From Berberis thunbergii (lineage: Eukaryota; Streptophyta; Magnoliopsida; Ranunculales; Berberidaceae): 64,000 nucleotides of DNA. Numbering within the stretch: the stretch's first letter is position 1; each line of letters starts with the position of its first letter. Below, one piece after another: positions 23,262-34,200 of this stretch. The notes below the pieces were generated by a model. The model saw nothing but the letters and a program-made list of their open reading frames with translations, made no database searches and was not told the origin of the DNA. The stretch is from assembly GCA_003290165.1 (NCBI GenBank), contig QNQO01007578.1, forward strand, positions 1-64,000, given 5' to 3'. The position numbers and the translations under genes were made by a program.

Positions 23262-23929
23262 TGATGATATATCAAATCGTCCTCTAATCCGCGAGGTACA
23301 CGTGTCATGTCATGATAATCTCGTCAACATATCTAAGTGGGCCTGATTGCCCACCCAATCTGGCAAAGCCCAGACAACACTAAGCCTATTTTGGCAGAAT
23401 TCAGAAAGTTGGACCCGAATTGCAGCGCCCTATTAGCCCCACACGTCACATGGTCAAGCCCAATAACCGTAAAGCCTAATCAGGCAAGTAGCTTGGGGAT
23501 CTATCTAAGACGGGCATGCTAGCAATACATTGGTTCTGACTAGGAAACAAATACCGAAGTATAAGTCGTGTATGAAAACTCCCTTGCATGGACAAAACTC
23601 CAAAAGGAAAACCTCTCCAGCAGATCTAGGAGCACAAGTCGTGTAGGAAAACTCTCCTATATAGACAACTCCCAACAAGGAAATGATCTCAAGCAAGATC
23701 TTTTTCTCTAAACCACGTCACCAAAGGTCTGGCTGAACAAGGACTCTCGCATTATAAATAGGACACAAGGTTGATGAACAAAAGTACGCTACATAACCTA
23801 ATTTACAACTTTAAGTCTTTCTCAAGCCTTTTCTGACTTTAGCATCGGAGTGTCATCGGCCGCCACAACGGTAGTCTTTGACTCATGTGTGTTCCCTGTG
23901 CAGGTCAAGGTTCATAATTCGACTACATC

Positions 23930-23930
<1 letters not shown>
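23262..23930 (+). mobile_element. solo LTR, Tat-type Ty3/gypsy-like, inside (AAT)n
   Basis: The element is 669 bp, starts TGATGATAT and ends CTACATCA, so it has TG...CA termini. It has a TATA motif (ATTATAAATAGGACAC, about 23751) followed by GACTTTAGCATCGGAGTG and CCGCCACAACGGT blocks. A related LTR lies at 26074. Microsatellite repeats flank both sides and the adjacent five bases are ATAAT on each side, consistent with a target duplication but not proof within a repeat. No internal retroelement sequence is present. Confidence 0.7.

Positions 23931-23984
<54 letters not shown>
23931..23984. repeat. (AAT)n microsatellite, right part
   Basis: About eighteen ATA/AAT triplets directly follow the LTR end. 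Confidence 0.95.
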
Positions 23985-24831
23985 GGAACAAAAAGGCAAT
24001 GACTTTTTAACACGACAAGTTCTACGGTCTCATATTACCAAACTAAATTTTTTTGCCTGCTAATCCACGCCACAAATTTAAACAATTATTTCTCTATTAT
24101 CTCTCACCCTATCTTTTCAAGAATAACAACAATAACATGGAAGGGGTAGTGAAGAAGGGGGTGATCGATTGCGAGTGATGGTGAAAGACAACCAGCAACG
24201 ACGAGAGATAGAGAAGATGGGGCTGTGATGGTGGTTGATATCGTCCTAGTCATTGCAGCGACCACCCACTTTTCCAATCATCGCCCTCTATCATCATCCA
24301 ACACTTTCTTCTTTTCCCACAAAACAACAACAATCATCGTCACCCTTCTTCCTCTTCTCATTCTCCTTTAATTTTTCCTTTCTTTTTACCTCGCCTTCAG
24401 GGCGGCCTGTGCAATGATGGGTTTCCCACTCACGAAGGTTGCCGCCAGGGCCAAAAAAATTTGACCTTCATGGAAGTTCTAGCGAGTGGAAATTTCGCAA
24501 TCACGGAGTCAAGGTCGAATCTTGATTGGACTGAGTTGAATCCTGTAAAGACACCAACTCTTATTCTTCTTTGACTTTGTCTTCAATTTTGATTTGAGAT
24601 AATGAAGATGATATGTGAGGGGTGCCTTGGGGGTTCCCCTAGATTGGGAGGGAAGTGAGAAGTGAAGAGCATAAGAGAAATGAGTGAGTTTTTCAGTTTC
24701 AATAATAGATGTAGAAAAGAAGAAGATGTTGGAAGAAAAAATGTTATGGTGTGGGTTACTAGGTAAAAAACAATTGGTTTGGCGATGTGATACAGTAAAA
24801 CCTGTGGTGTTAAAAATTCGCTGCCTAACAA
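23985..24831. other. spacer, nothing recognised
   Basis: Contains purine- and pyrimidine-rich low-complexity stretches. The frames at 24509-24886 (- strand) are Ser/Pro/Lys-rich and show no family. Confidence 0.4.
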
Positions 24832-25330
24832 AAAATGTTATTTTCCATTTGGCCATTAGTTTATGACTATTCATATTTGGCCCCATTAGTGTTTTTTTTA
24901 TCCTAGTCTAACACCCATGGCTGTGTGTTCAACAACGTTGACTAACAAACTTCATCCAAATTTTTCAAAAAGACCAACATACACTGGATGTGTTTTGCAC
25001 ATGTTTTTACTAAAACCACATAAATCATGTTGTTTGATGATCATATTTGATCCAACGAATAGGAAAATAACATTTGGATCTATTGTTTTATTTTAAAATT
25101 TTTAAACAAGGAAAATGGGTGCTAATTAAAAATTATATATAAACCTAAATCATATACACACGTTTTACTAAAATTACATAAATCATGATGATTATGTTTG
25201 ATCCAGCAGCTAAAAAAATAACATTTGGATCTATTTTTTTATTTTAATTTTTTTAATGAAGAAGATGTGTGCCAATTAAAAATCATATACAAACTAATGC
25301 GAGACTTGCCAATAATAATCCTTGTGGAAA
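24832..25330 (+). repeat. long inverted repeat, left arm
   Basis: Blocks such as TTATTTTCCATTTGG, TTTTTATCCTAGTCTAACA, ACATAAATCATG and TTTGATCCAACG / AACATTTGGATCTATT reappear in reverse-complement order at 26735-27062. Within this arm the last blocks occur twice (25040-25110 and 25190-25260). The arms enclose the LTR-bearing segment, so this may be a foldback or long-TIR DNA element into which a retroelement inserted. Confidence 0.55.
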
Positions 25331-25454
25331 AATATAAAAGGTTGGTGATGAACTTGATAAATGATAGGAGATGCAAGCCTGGACTCATGAATGAATATGG
25401 AATGGCGTTTTTTTTTTTTGTGAAAAATATGTAATGGTTTGTGATGATACATAA

Positions 25455-25570
25455 AAATGGTCACACCCCTGAGCCATACACGTGTCATGATGATCTCGAG
25501 AAATTACGAGCCCCAACATCAGCCCAACACTAATCCAGCTCAAGCGGGTGGATGATCCTATATCCATTAG
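25455..25570 (+). repeat. truncated LTR fragment
   Basis: GAGCCATACACGTGTCATGATGATCTCGAG and the following AGCCCAACACTAATCC-like text match positions 26112-26180 of the LTR starting at 26074, in the same orientation. Only the first part of the LTR survives, so this may be the remains of the 5' LTR of the same element. Confidence 0.6.
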
Positions 25571-25579
25571 GCCCCACCT

Positions 25580-25869
25580 GGGCTAGAGGAATCCCTAGGA
25601 GATCTAAACTTCCAAATCGCGTCCAGAACCGAAAAATGCACTCCAGTTTGAAGCATCCCACGATGCAAGCAGATAAAACTAGTCGGAGGTGACATTGGCG
25701 TTTGGTCACCCGTCAGGACATACAACGACAGCTCTTTAGGGACCCCAAACTTCATACGAATTTTGGCAAGGCCAGGCTCGGACATCAACCTGTCTTTAAT
25801 AAACTCCAGGCCCTTGGCCAAGGTTGCGTCGACAAAAAGGTTTTGTCGAGCCATGTAGAAGATGAACAA
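25580..25869 (-). pseudogene. antisense ORF fragment, possibly of the Tat-type retroelement
   Basis: The - strand frame reads LAKGLEFIKDRLMSEPGLAK, then a KFGVPKELSLYVLTGDQTP segment and PPTSFICLHRGMLQTGVHFS. The C-terminal pattern (proline, aromatic, I/V-C-L, then G-x-x-F) recalls the 'putative gypsy type transposon' family (Pfam Transposase_28). From memory, related sequences occur as antisense extra ORFs in Tat-lineage elements. It lies antisense to the adjacent LTR. The family assignment is tentative. Confidence 0.35.
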
Positions 25870-26073
25870 TCTTTTCTAATCAGAGTGGTATCTTCAACGA
25901 CAAAGAAAGTAGAAGAGTCAGACTCTACAATGCAGATGACCTAAATAGAGATTGGGTTCCCGCCTCATTTTTGCTTGACCGACGCACGTTCAATTAATGC
26001 AACGCGCGACTCAAGCAACGATTCAGACTCATTCATCATGAGCGGCACATCCCTTCAAGAGATGACAATAAAC

Positions 26074-26726
26074 TGATGTGACGACCCACTAACTCGAGGG
26101 GGGGTTAGTTTGAGCCATACACATGTCATGATGATCTCGAGGAATTATGGGCCCCAGTATTAGCCCAATACTAATTCGCCCCAAGCGGTTCTAAGCCCGC
26201 CCAATTCAGTCCGCCAGACAGACCTGAATTCTTATAGCATGCTAGGTCCACACGTTTCACAACTATCCTCAATACTCGTAAGTCCTACTAAAACAAATAT
26301 CTCGAGGATCAACTTCGGACTGACAACTACAATAGCTCTCTACTTCCAACTAGGAACCAAATACTAGAGTACATCCCACACATGGATATATTTCTTTTAC
26401 GGATTGCTCTCGTATTGAGAACTATCTCCCACGTATCTAGGAGCACAAGGCTAACAAGGAACTTCCCTCTTAAAGCACGACTCATAATTAGATAAGGATC
26501 TCCACGAAGATCTCCTTCCTAAACTGCTCCCTCAATGGCCTGGTAGAACCAGAACTCCTTGCACTATAAATAAGACATGGGGTTGGTAAGTAAAAGTATG
26601 CTACAAATTCTTTGTTACAACATTACACCTTCCTCAGATCTCTATCTGACTTAAACATCGGAATCGACTACCACAACGGTGGTCCGTGGCTCACGTGTGT
26701 TACCTGTGTAAGTCAGCATGTCAACA
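26074..26726 (+). mobile_element. Tat-type LTR, second copy
   Basis: It begins TGATGTGACGACC and ends around GCATGTCAACA. It shares with the LTR at 23262 the CACGTGTCATG-ATGATCTCG block near the start, CTAGGAGCACAAG, the CACTATAAATAAGACA TATA region, GACTTAAACATCGGA and CCACAACGGT, then CACGTGTGTTACCTGTG. No target duplication is visible, so with the fragment at 25455 and the antisense ORF it is best read as the 3' LTR of a deleted element. Confidence 0.65.
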
Positions 26727-26734
26727 AAAGTTAA

Positions 26735-27062
26735 GTCAATGCAAGGAGTGGTTAGTTTGTATATGATTTAGTTTGTATATAAGTTTTAATTGACACTCAT
26801 CTTCTTTATTAAAAAATTTAAAAAATAGATCAATGTTATTTTTGTAGCCGTTGGATCAAACATGATTATCAAAAAAATATGATTTAAGTGATTTTAGTAA
26901 AAATGTTAGACTGGGATAAAAATGTATGAAATTTATTTGTAAGTTTAATTGAATACACCGTCATGAGTGTTAGACTGGGATAAAAAAAAAAACTAATAGG
27001 ATCCAAATGGAAATAACTATTAACTAATGATGGACAAATGAAAAATAACCAAAACAAAAAAA
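26735..27062 (-). repeat. long inverted repeat, right arm
   Basis: Reverse-complement counterpart of 24832-25330. Matching blocks include TTAGACTGGGATAAAA (twice, 26908 and 26972), GGATCCAAATGGAAATAAC, ATATGATTTAAGTGATTTTAGT and CCGTTGGATCAAA. The arm ends about 50 bases before the first W-box of the transporter gene, so its right edge borders the promoter. Confidence 0.55.
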
Positions 27063-27113
27063 AATGGAAAATTTTGTCATTTCAAATTCACACACAACCC
27101 CCAATTGGGTCCT

Positions 27114-27229
27114 TTGACTAAGTCCCACCTCAAAGACCATCCACATCAACGTTGAAGGAACCATGAAGGTGCAGGAAACCCACTCTGGTTTGTTTCAGTC
27201 TTGGTTTTCAATCTAACGCATTTGGTCAA
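27114..27229. promoter_or_regulatory. two W-box motifs upstream of the ABC transporter
   Basis: TTGACT lies at 27114-27119 and GGTCAA, the reverse of TTGACC, at 27224-27229. TTGAC(C/T) is the WRKY-factor binding core. Several PDR-type transporters are induced by pathogens or elicitors, so WRKY control is plausible. This is inferred from the motif only, and such short words also occur by chance. Confidence 0.4.
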
Positions 27230-27290
27230 AGGCGTCGGCCTTGTTGTATGAATTTTATTATTATTATTATTTACATTTCAGACTCACTTA

Positions 27291-27305
27291 CCATATATAT
27301 ATACA
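27291..27305 (+). promoter_or_regulatory. TATA-like stretch of the ABC transporter gene
   Basis: CCATATATATATACAAAC lies about 600 bases before the start codon in genomic distance, but roughly 360 in transcript distance if the two 5'UTR introns are real. A transcription start near 27325-27335 is inferred. Confidence 0.4.
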
Positions 27306-27329
27306 AACTTAGCTCCTGTGTTCTTCAAG

Positions 27330-27898
27330 GAGGAAGGGAGAAGTTGAGAACAACAACAAAGCTTTTTCCACAACAAATTAGTCTCCATCAACCAAACCCC
27401 ATTTCACTCTTGTTTTTAATAATACCCACAAGTTGAATTTCTTCAACAACCCATTCTTTTTGATTTCTTTTTAAAGAAACAACTCAAGTTCATTCATTCC
27501 TACTTTGTTCTGCCTCCAACAAGTATGTTTTGGTTCTATTATGAAAAAGTTGTTTGATTTTTAGTTTTTGCATGTGTTTGATGTCATGGGTATGTTCTGT
27601 TTTTCAGAAGCAACCAGAGGAGCTCCTTGAAGAATTGCTCAACTGAACAAAATTTCCAATTTTCAGCCTGGCCTTGCAGGCTGAAAACTGAAATCTTGAT
27701 AAATTTTCAGGTCTCTAGACCAAATCTACAAAAACCCACTTTAGAGAAATTAAATCCAATTAGTATATATTTGTTCTAGTGTGTTTAATTATTTCTCAAG
27801 GTTGTATTGTTTTGTAGCTTGGTTCATGAATTTGATGCAATGCGTAATATTTTGTTTTCAGATTTTGTTGAGTTAGACAAGCCAATTAGGCTTACAAG
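27330..27898 (+). other. probable 5' leader with two introns
   Basis: A donor-like AACAAGTATGT (GT at 27523) pairs with a pyrimidine-rich acceptor CTGTTTTTCAG ending at 27607. A second donor CAGGTCTC (GT at 27711) pairs with TTTGTTTTCAG ending at 27861. Removing both leaves a leader ending GAGTTAGACAAGCC... before ATG at 27899. The splice sites are predictions. Confidence 0.45.
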
Positions 27899-30800
27899 AT
27901 GGATGGGTTGGAAAAAGTGTGGGATTCAGGTAGAAAAGCAAGTCAAAATTTGAGTAGAAGCATAAGCAGGAGCATGAGCAGGAGTAATTGGGGAATGGAG
28001 GATGTGTTTGTAAGGTCTTTAGCTGGATCAAGAAGAAGTAGAAATATTGATGAAGATGAAGAAGCTCTTGTTTGGGCTGCTTTGGAAAAACTACCAACCT
28101 ATGACAGGTTGAGAACTGGTATCATGAAATCTTTTATGGAGGGTGATGAAAATGCTCCTCAGAGAAGTACTGATCAGTTGATGCACAAAGAAGTTGATGT
28201 AAGGAAACTTGATATTAACGAAAGACAAGCTTTCATTGAGAGAATTTTTAGAGTCGCCGAGGAAGATAATGAGAAGTTTTTGAAGAAGTTCAGAAATAGA
28301 ATCGACAAGTATAGCTTCTTTAACTCTTTTTTTTTTTTTTGGCTTAAGATGTTTACTATATTTTGATTTAGATGTTCTAATAAAATATCTATCTTAAGAT
28401 GTTGAAACTTTCTTTCTTGTTTCAACTATGGTTTGAAAAGTAGCCAGGTCTAGCATTTAATGAATTGAAAATAAAATAAGATGATGCTAATACTGCTATT
28501 TCTATAGTGGTATTTTTTCTGTGGGTGGAATATAATTATATATATGCATATTTTTTTACCATTCATAGAAATTTGAACTAAAATTGGCAGAAACTGCATG
28601 TTATAACATCAAACCACATTGAGATTAGCCTTTACACCATCATAAAGTGGGTATTCAAACACCAATGCTTGTTGTTGAAGATTATTTCAATTGGTTTCTT
28701 AAAGCTTGGAGAAGCATTCAATGAATTTTGAAAATAATACTAATAATAATGTTGATGATTCAAACCTTTGATTCTTTACTTGGAAGACCTCATTTGTTTA
28801 TTCACTTACCTGCTAGGCAATAGATATTTGCTTGACGTTGATGAACAATTTCAATATATTATCTCTTTGGGTTGTTGCATATCTGTCACTGATGGATACG
28901 TTCCTACTTAGTTTTTCCAAACTTCAAATAGATAAAACAAGCGAAAATTACGGGATCTCTCTTTCAAGAAACAGTTTTGTCCCATACCCCACCATGTGTT
29001 CCATTTGTTTTCTATATATATATATATGTGTATAGAATTTATATAGGACAGCAGTACAATTATGAATATCATTTTCTTGACATTAATTAGCATTGTATGG
29101 CTCCAAAAGCCACTTGTGATAACTGGCTATCAACTTGTCCAGCATATCCTTCAAGTAGGGTGTTAGTTGACTGGTTAATTTTGTTCATAAGTTTTATATG
29201 TGCCCTGTCACACTTTTGAATCGTAATGTGCTCTGAATTTCTAGATTTCTTTGACTTGGAATATTATTCGGTTCGGTTCGGTTGAATTGACTTGACTGTA
29301 TGCATGAATTGGTAAACTATTTGATTATAATCAAAGCTTAATAATGGTCATCATAGTTTTCAAACTTTTTTGAATAATTGAATACTGAGTCAACTGAACT
29401 GAACTCGACCGAGTTATGAGCTAATTATATGAAAATTATTTTGATGCAGGGTTGGAATTCAACTCCCAACAGTTGAAGTAAGGTTTAATCATCTCACAGT
29501 GGAAGCAGATTGCCACGTTGGAAATAGAGCACTTCCAACGCTTTTAAACACAGCAAGAAACATTGGAGAATCACTTCTAGAGACTATTGGGATTAGCCTT
29601 ACCAAAAGAACAAAGCTTACAATTCTCAAAGATGTCTCAGGGATTGTAAAACCTTCAAGGTACCTTTCAATTTATTTATTAAATTAAACATTTTCCATTT
29701 AATGCTAAAGTACGTGAAATTTAAAAACTGGATATATAATTTAATTCGCTGATTGTTTTGCAACAGGATGGCACTTTTACTTGGTCCCCCATCATCTGGG
29801 AAAACATCGCTATTGCTTGCTTTGGCTGGCAAACTAGACCCAAGCTTGGAGGTTTGACCTGAAGCACTAATCGTTAATGCCTACAAATCTTTTGTTTGTC
29901 CAAATGCATTAATAAATGCAACTTGCATTGAGCTTGGCTCGGAATCATGAACTCGGTCCAACTTAATAAATCCAACTTGCATTGAGTCCCAAGTTTTTAT
30001 TTTTATTTTTATTTTTTGTTCTTTCTCTCTGGAAAAAAATAAGGATAACCATTACCATGCAACATTGTTTTGCTACAAATATTTGATTTGATTTTAATGT
30101 TTGGATTAGGTGAAAGGGGAAATCACATATAATGGGCATAAATTAAATGAATTTGTCCCACGGAAGACCTCTGCATACATTAGCCAGAATGATGTCCATG
30201 TAGGAGAAATGACTGTCGCTGAGACCTTGGATTACTCGGCAAGGTACCAAGGAGTTGGATCAAGATTTGGTAAGAATTAATTAAAATAAAAATTTCTTTT
30301 CCAATGTTATGTTTTAACAGAAAAAACTGAGTTAAACTAAAACGTGTTCTAGACCTTCTAGCTGAGCTAGCAAGAAGAGAGAAGGATGCCGGAATATTCC
30401 CAGAGGCAGAATTAGATCTCTTCATGAAGGTGATAAACATGATATTTTTGTTTTTAATTGTTTATTACTCATTTGTAACATTTATTGAAATATTTTATTT
30501 CAGGCAACTTCAGTTGAAGGGGTTGAAAGCAGCCTTATAACTGATTACACATTGAGGGTGAGTTGGAGTCTGAATGCTCTTTAATTAAAGTTGTTCTTTA
30601 AGACTTTTGGGCATGGTAGTAGTGGTAGGTATTACCAAGCAAGTTTGCTAGTAATTGATTTTTTCTTAAATCTAAGTCAAACTGAGACGCCCCAACTACT
30701 TTATTATCCAATCACCATTAGCTTTCGTGGATAATTAGGACCCTACCCAGTTTGATCTTGTTACAATGGTAGGTGAACTGCATTTTTTTGGTAAGGAGTT

Positions 30801-31226
30801 GGTGAATCTCCTCCTTTGCTTTGTCTCACCATAGTTCCCTCTAACAAACTTGATTATGTAATGCATCATCAGCATTACCTGCATAGTATTATGTAATTAG
30901 GTCTATGAAACAACATGTGCATTAACCGTGTCTGTTGATTCTTTGTGAAACAGTTACTCGGACTTGATATATGTAGGGATACGATAGTTGGAGACGACAT
31001 GCAAAGAGGAATTTCAGGCGGTCAAAAGAAGCGTGTTACCACAGGTTTATTTTCTTGTGCATAGTGAAGAAAAACTGAGGCTGAAATAGACATACTTAGC
31101 GTTATTTGATGATTAATGAATTTTTGTTTTTCTTAAATTGAGTCACAAACCTTTTTAATATTGTAGATGAGTCAGATACAATATGGTAATACTGTTAATG
31201 TACGAGTTGTTAATAGAAAAATAGAA

Positions 31227-31261
<35 letters not shown>

Positions 31262-34200
31262 GTGGAAAAAGGTCTTGATTAGTTAGAATTTATTAACTAA
31301 ATGTGAATCTGAATTGCATCAGATGACTAGATTAACTCCAAACCAATCCTTTATGCATACTAAACTATAAAAGCTCATTTTCCTAATGGCTGTGAATTCA
31401 AGTGTTGCTATTGATTGTATGGATGATAAACAAAGCAAATTTGTTCATATTATACTCAATCAACTTCAACTGATAAGATGAAATCACAAAAGTAATCAAA
31501 GAGTCGAGACCTAACATTTATTGCAATAAATATAAGGAGATAATCTTAATTTAGTACAAGTATTTATCAATCATTAGACCTTATCTCTTTGTAGGCTTAC
31601 AAGTTCACTTCATTTGCAGTAATCTTTAAATGACTGGAATAAGTTATTATTAATAAAAAAATTCTCAAGCCAATAAATTGACTGTATGTGCTTGAACAAG
31701 TTTCTGAGTCTACTCACCGAGTTGAATCATTTAAAAATAAATAATGTTGGTGTAATGTAATCACCTCATTTTTGTCACCATGCATGCAGGGGAGATGATA
31801 GTTGGGCCAACAAAAACACTGTTCATGGACGAGATATCAACGGGCCTGGACAGTTCCACTACATTTCAGATAGTGAAGTGCTTGCAGCAGATTGTCCACC
31901 TGACTGAGGCCACCATCTTTATTTCCTTGCTTCAACCCGCTCCTGAAACTTTCGATCTTTTTGATGATATCTATTTACTATCTGAAGGTCAGATAATTTA
32001 CCAGGGCCCGCGAGAGAACGTAATAGAGTTTTTTGAGACCTGTGGGTTTCGATGTCCAGAGAGGAAGGGTACAGCTGATTTCTTGCAGGAGGTACCCAAC
32101 ATTTTCTGTGTCTTTCATTATTATTAATTTTACATTTTAACAAAAATCATGTCATTATATCTTGATACTCATTTGAGTCGCATTCTTCTTAGAAATTTAG
32201 GAATGCCAATGAATTTGGTTCCATGCACTTCTTCGAGGTTTGGTGCTATTTACAAGAATTTGTTATTAGTCATTGCAATTCTTCTTCCAGTTCTTCAGTA
32301 ATAGTTACACAACTGAAACCGTTAATTAAGAAATGAGTATCTGATTATCTTCTTTGTTATAAAAGATAAAATTCACTAAGAATGGAAGAACTTTAAATTA
32401 CAAAATAGCTCTTAAATTATTCTACTTATATTAATCAACCCTTCCAATGAATGAGATTATCACTGGTGGTGCAGGTGACATCGAGGAAAGACCAAGAGCA
32501 ATATTTTGCGGACAAGTCCAAACCATACCGATACATATCTGTAACTGAGTTTGCAAACCGATTCAAGCGATTCCATATGGGTGTCCGCCTTGAGAACGAG
32601 CTCTCAGTCCCTTACGATAAGAAAAGCAGCCACAAAGCTGCTCTAGTATACACCAAATACTCTGTCCCTACAAAAGATCTTCTCAAGGCCAACTTCTCGA
32701 AAGAATGGCTTCTGATCAAAAGAAATTCCTTTGTTTATATCTTCAAAACAGTTCAGATAATTATTTGTGCCTTAATCACAGCAACTGTGTTTCTAAGAAC
32801 TGAACTGAATCATAACAATGAAGATGATGCTGGGGTAATCGTTGGAGCACTTCTATTTGCCATGATCATTAACATGTTCAACGGCTTTGCCGAGCTCTCA
32901 ATGACTATTATGAGGCTTCCTGTGTTTTACAAGCAGAGAGATCTTCTTTTCTATCCTGCCTGGACCTTTACACTTCCCACTTTCCTTCTTAGAGTCCCCA
33001 TTTCGGTATTCGAATCACTAGTTTGGATGGTTATAACGTATTACACTATTGGTTTCGCCCCTGAAGCTGACAGGTAACGATACGGATTGAAAATTACTTA
33101 CTATGACTAACATTTATAATTTGAGCTGTCAAAACGGTTGTAAGAAATGAACCAATTTCTCCTCCTATGATTTTCGTGATTTGCAGGTTCTTCAAGCAGT
33201 TCTTGTTGATATTTTTAATCCAACAAATGGCATCTGGATTGTTTAGGCTTATCGCAGGGACATGCAGGACCATGATCATTGCCAACACTGGTGGAACTTT
33301 ATCTCTCCTGATTTTGTTCATGCTTGGTGGTTTCATCCTTCCCAAAAGTGAGAAAATACTTTGTACTGTACAAGCTAAAAGATTAGACTGTTTGAGGTCT
33401 TTTACTTGACTAACAAAGAATTTGATTTCCTTTATCAGGAGAGATTCCAAACTGGTGGATCTGGGGTTACTGGGTTTCTCCTTTGACTTATGGATACAAT
33501 GCCATTACAGTCAATGAGTTGTTTGCACCAAGGTGGATGGACAAACGAGTATGTTCACATTCGTTTTCATTTCATTACGATACTCCTATCATCTTTAAAT
33601 AATTGTCATATAAGTTGCATAAACTTGATATGACCTATTATTTATATGGTGATTGAGAATTTGGTTTGACTGTTATTGTCTATGATATGAGGATGAGTCT
33701 CTAAAAGTACTTCAATTGAATTCACAGGCATCAAACAATGTAACAAGCCTTGGCCTACAAGTGCTAGATAACTTCGATATCTACCCAAAGAAATACTGGT
33801 TTTGGCTTGGTTCTGCTGCACTTCTTGGTTTTGCTGTGCTCTTTAATGTCCTCTTCACCTTTTCACTCATGTACCTGAATCGTAAGTTCCAGCCTCTTTC
33901 GTTAAGCATCTCAATTGTAATTTCTAGTATTTTGGCGGTCATTATTAACAGTTTGAAAAAACTTAGCAGTCGAATTGTCTGGCATATTTGTTGATAACCA
34001 TTTATTTTCCATTGAGCTGGAGCATAAGTCATTGACTGTTAACTTTTTCTACAACTAATAGCTCTGGGAAAGCATCAAGCTGTTATGTCTGAAGATACGG
34101 CAAATGAAATGGAAGCTAACCTAGGAGAAGCTGAGGAACCGAGACTAAGAATGTCAAGTTCGAAAAGAGATGCTGTCCCTCAATCCTTATCAGCAGCAGA

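Noticed and set aside
23113..23346. 77-residue frame with a long isoleucine run
   Set aside because: The isoleucines come from the (AAT)n microsatellite. There is no domain around them.
27873..28097. 74-residue - strand frame over the transporter start
   Set aside because: It is antisense to exon 1, which is part of a fully consistent 22-exon gene.
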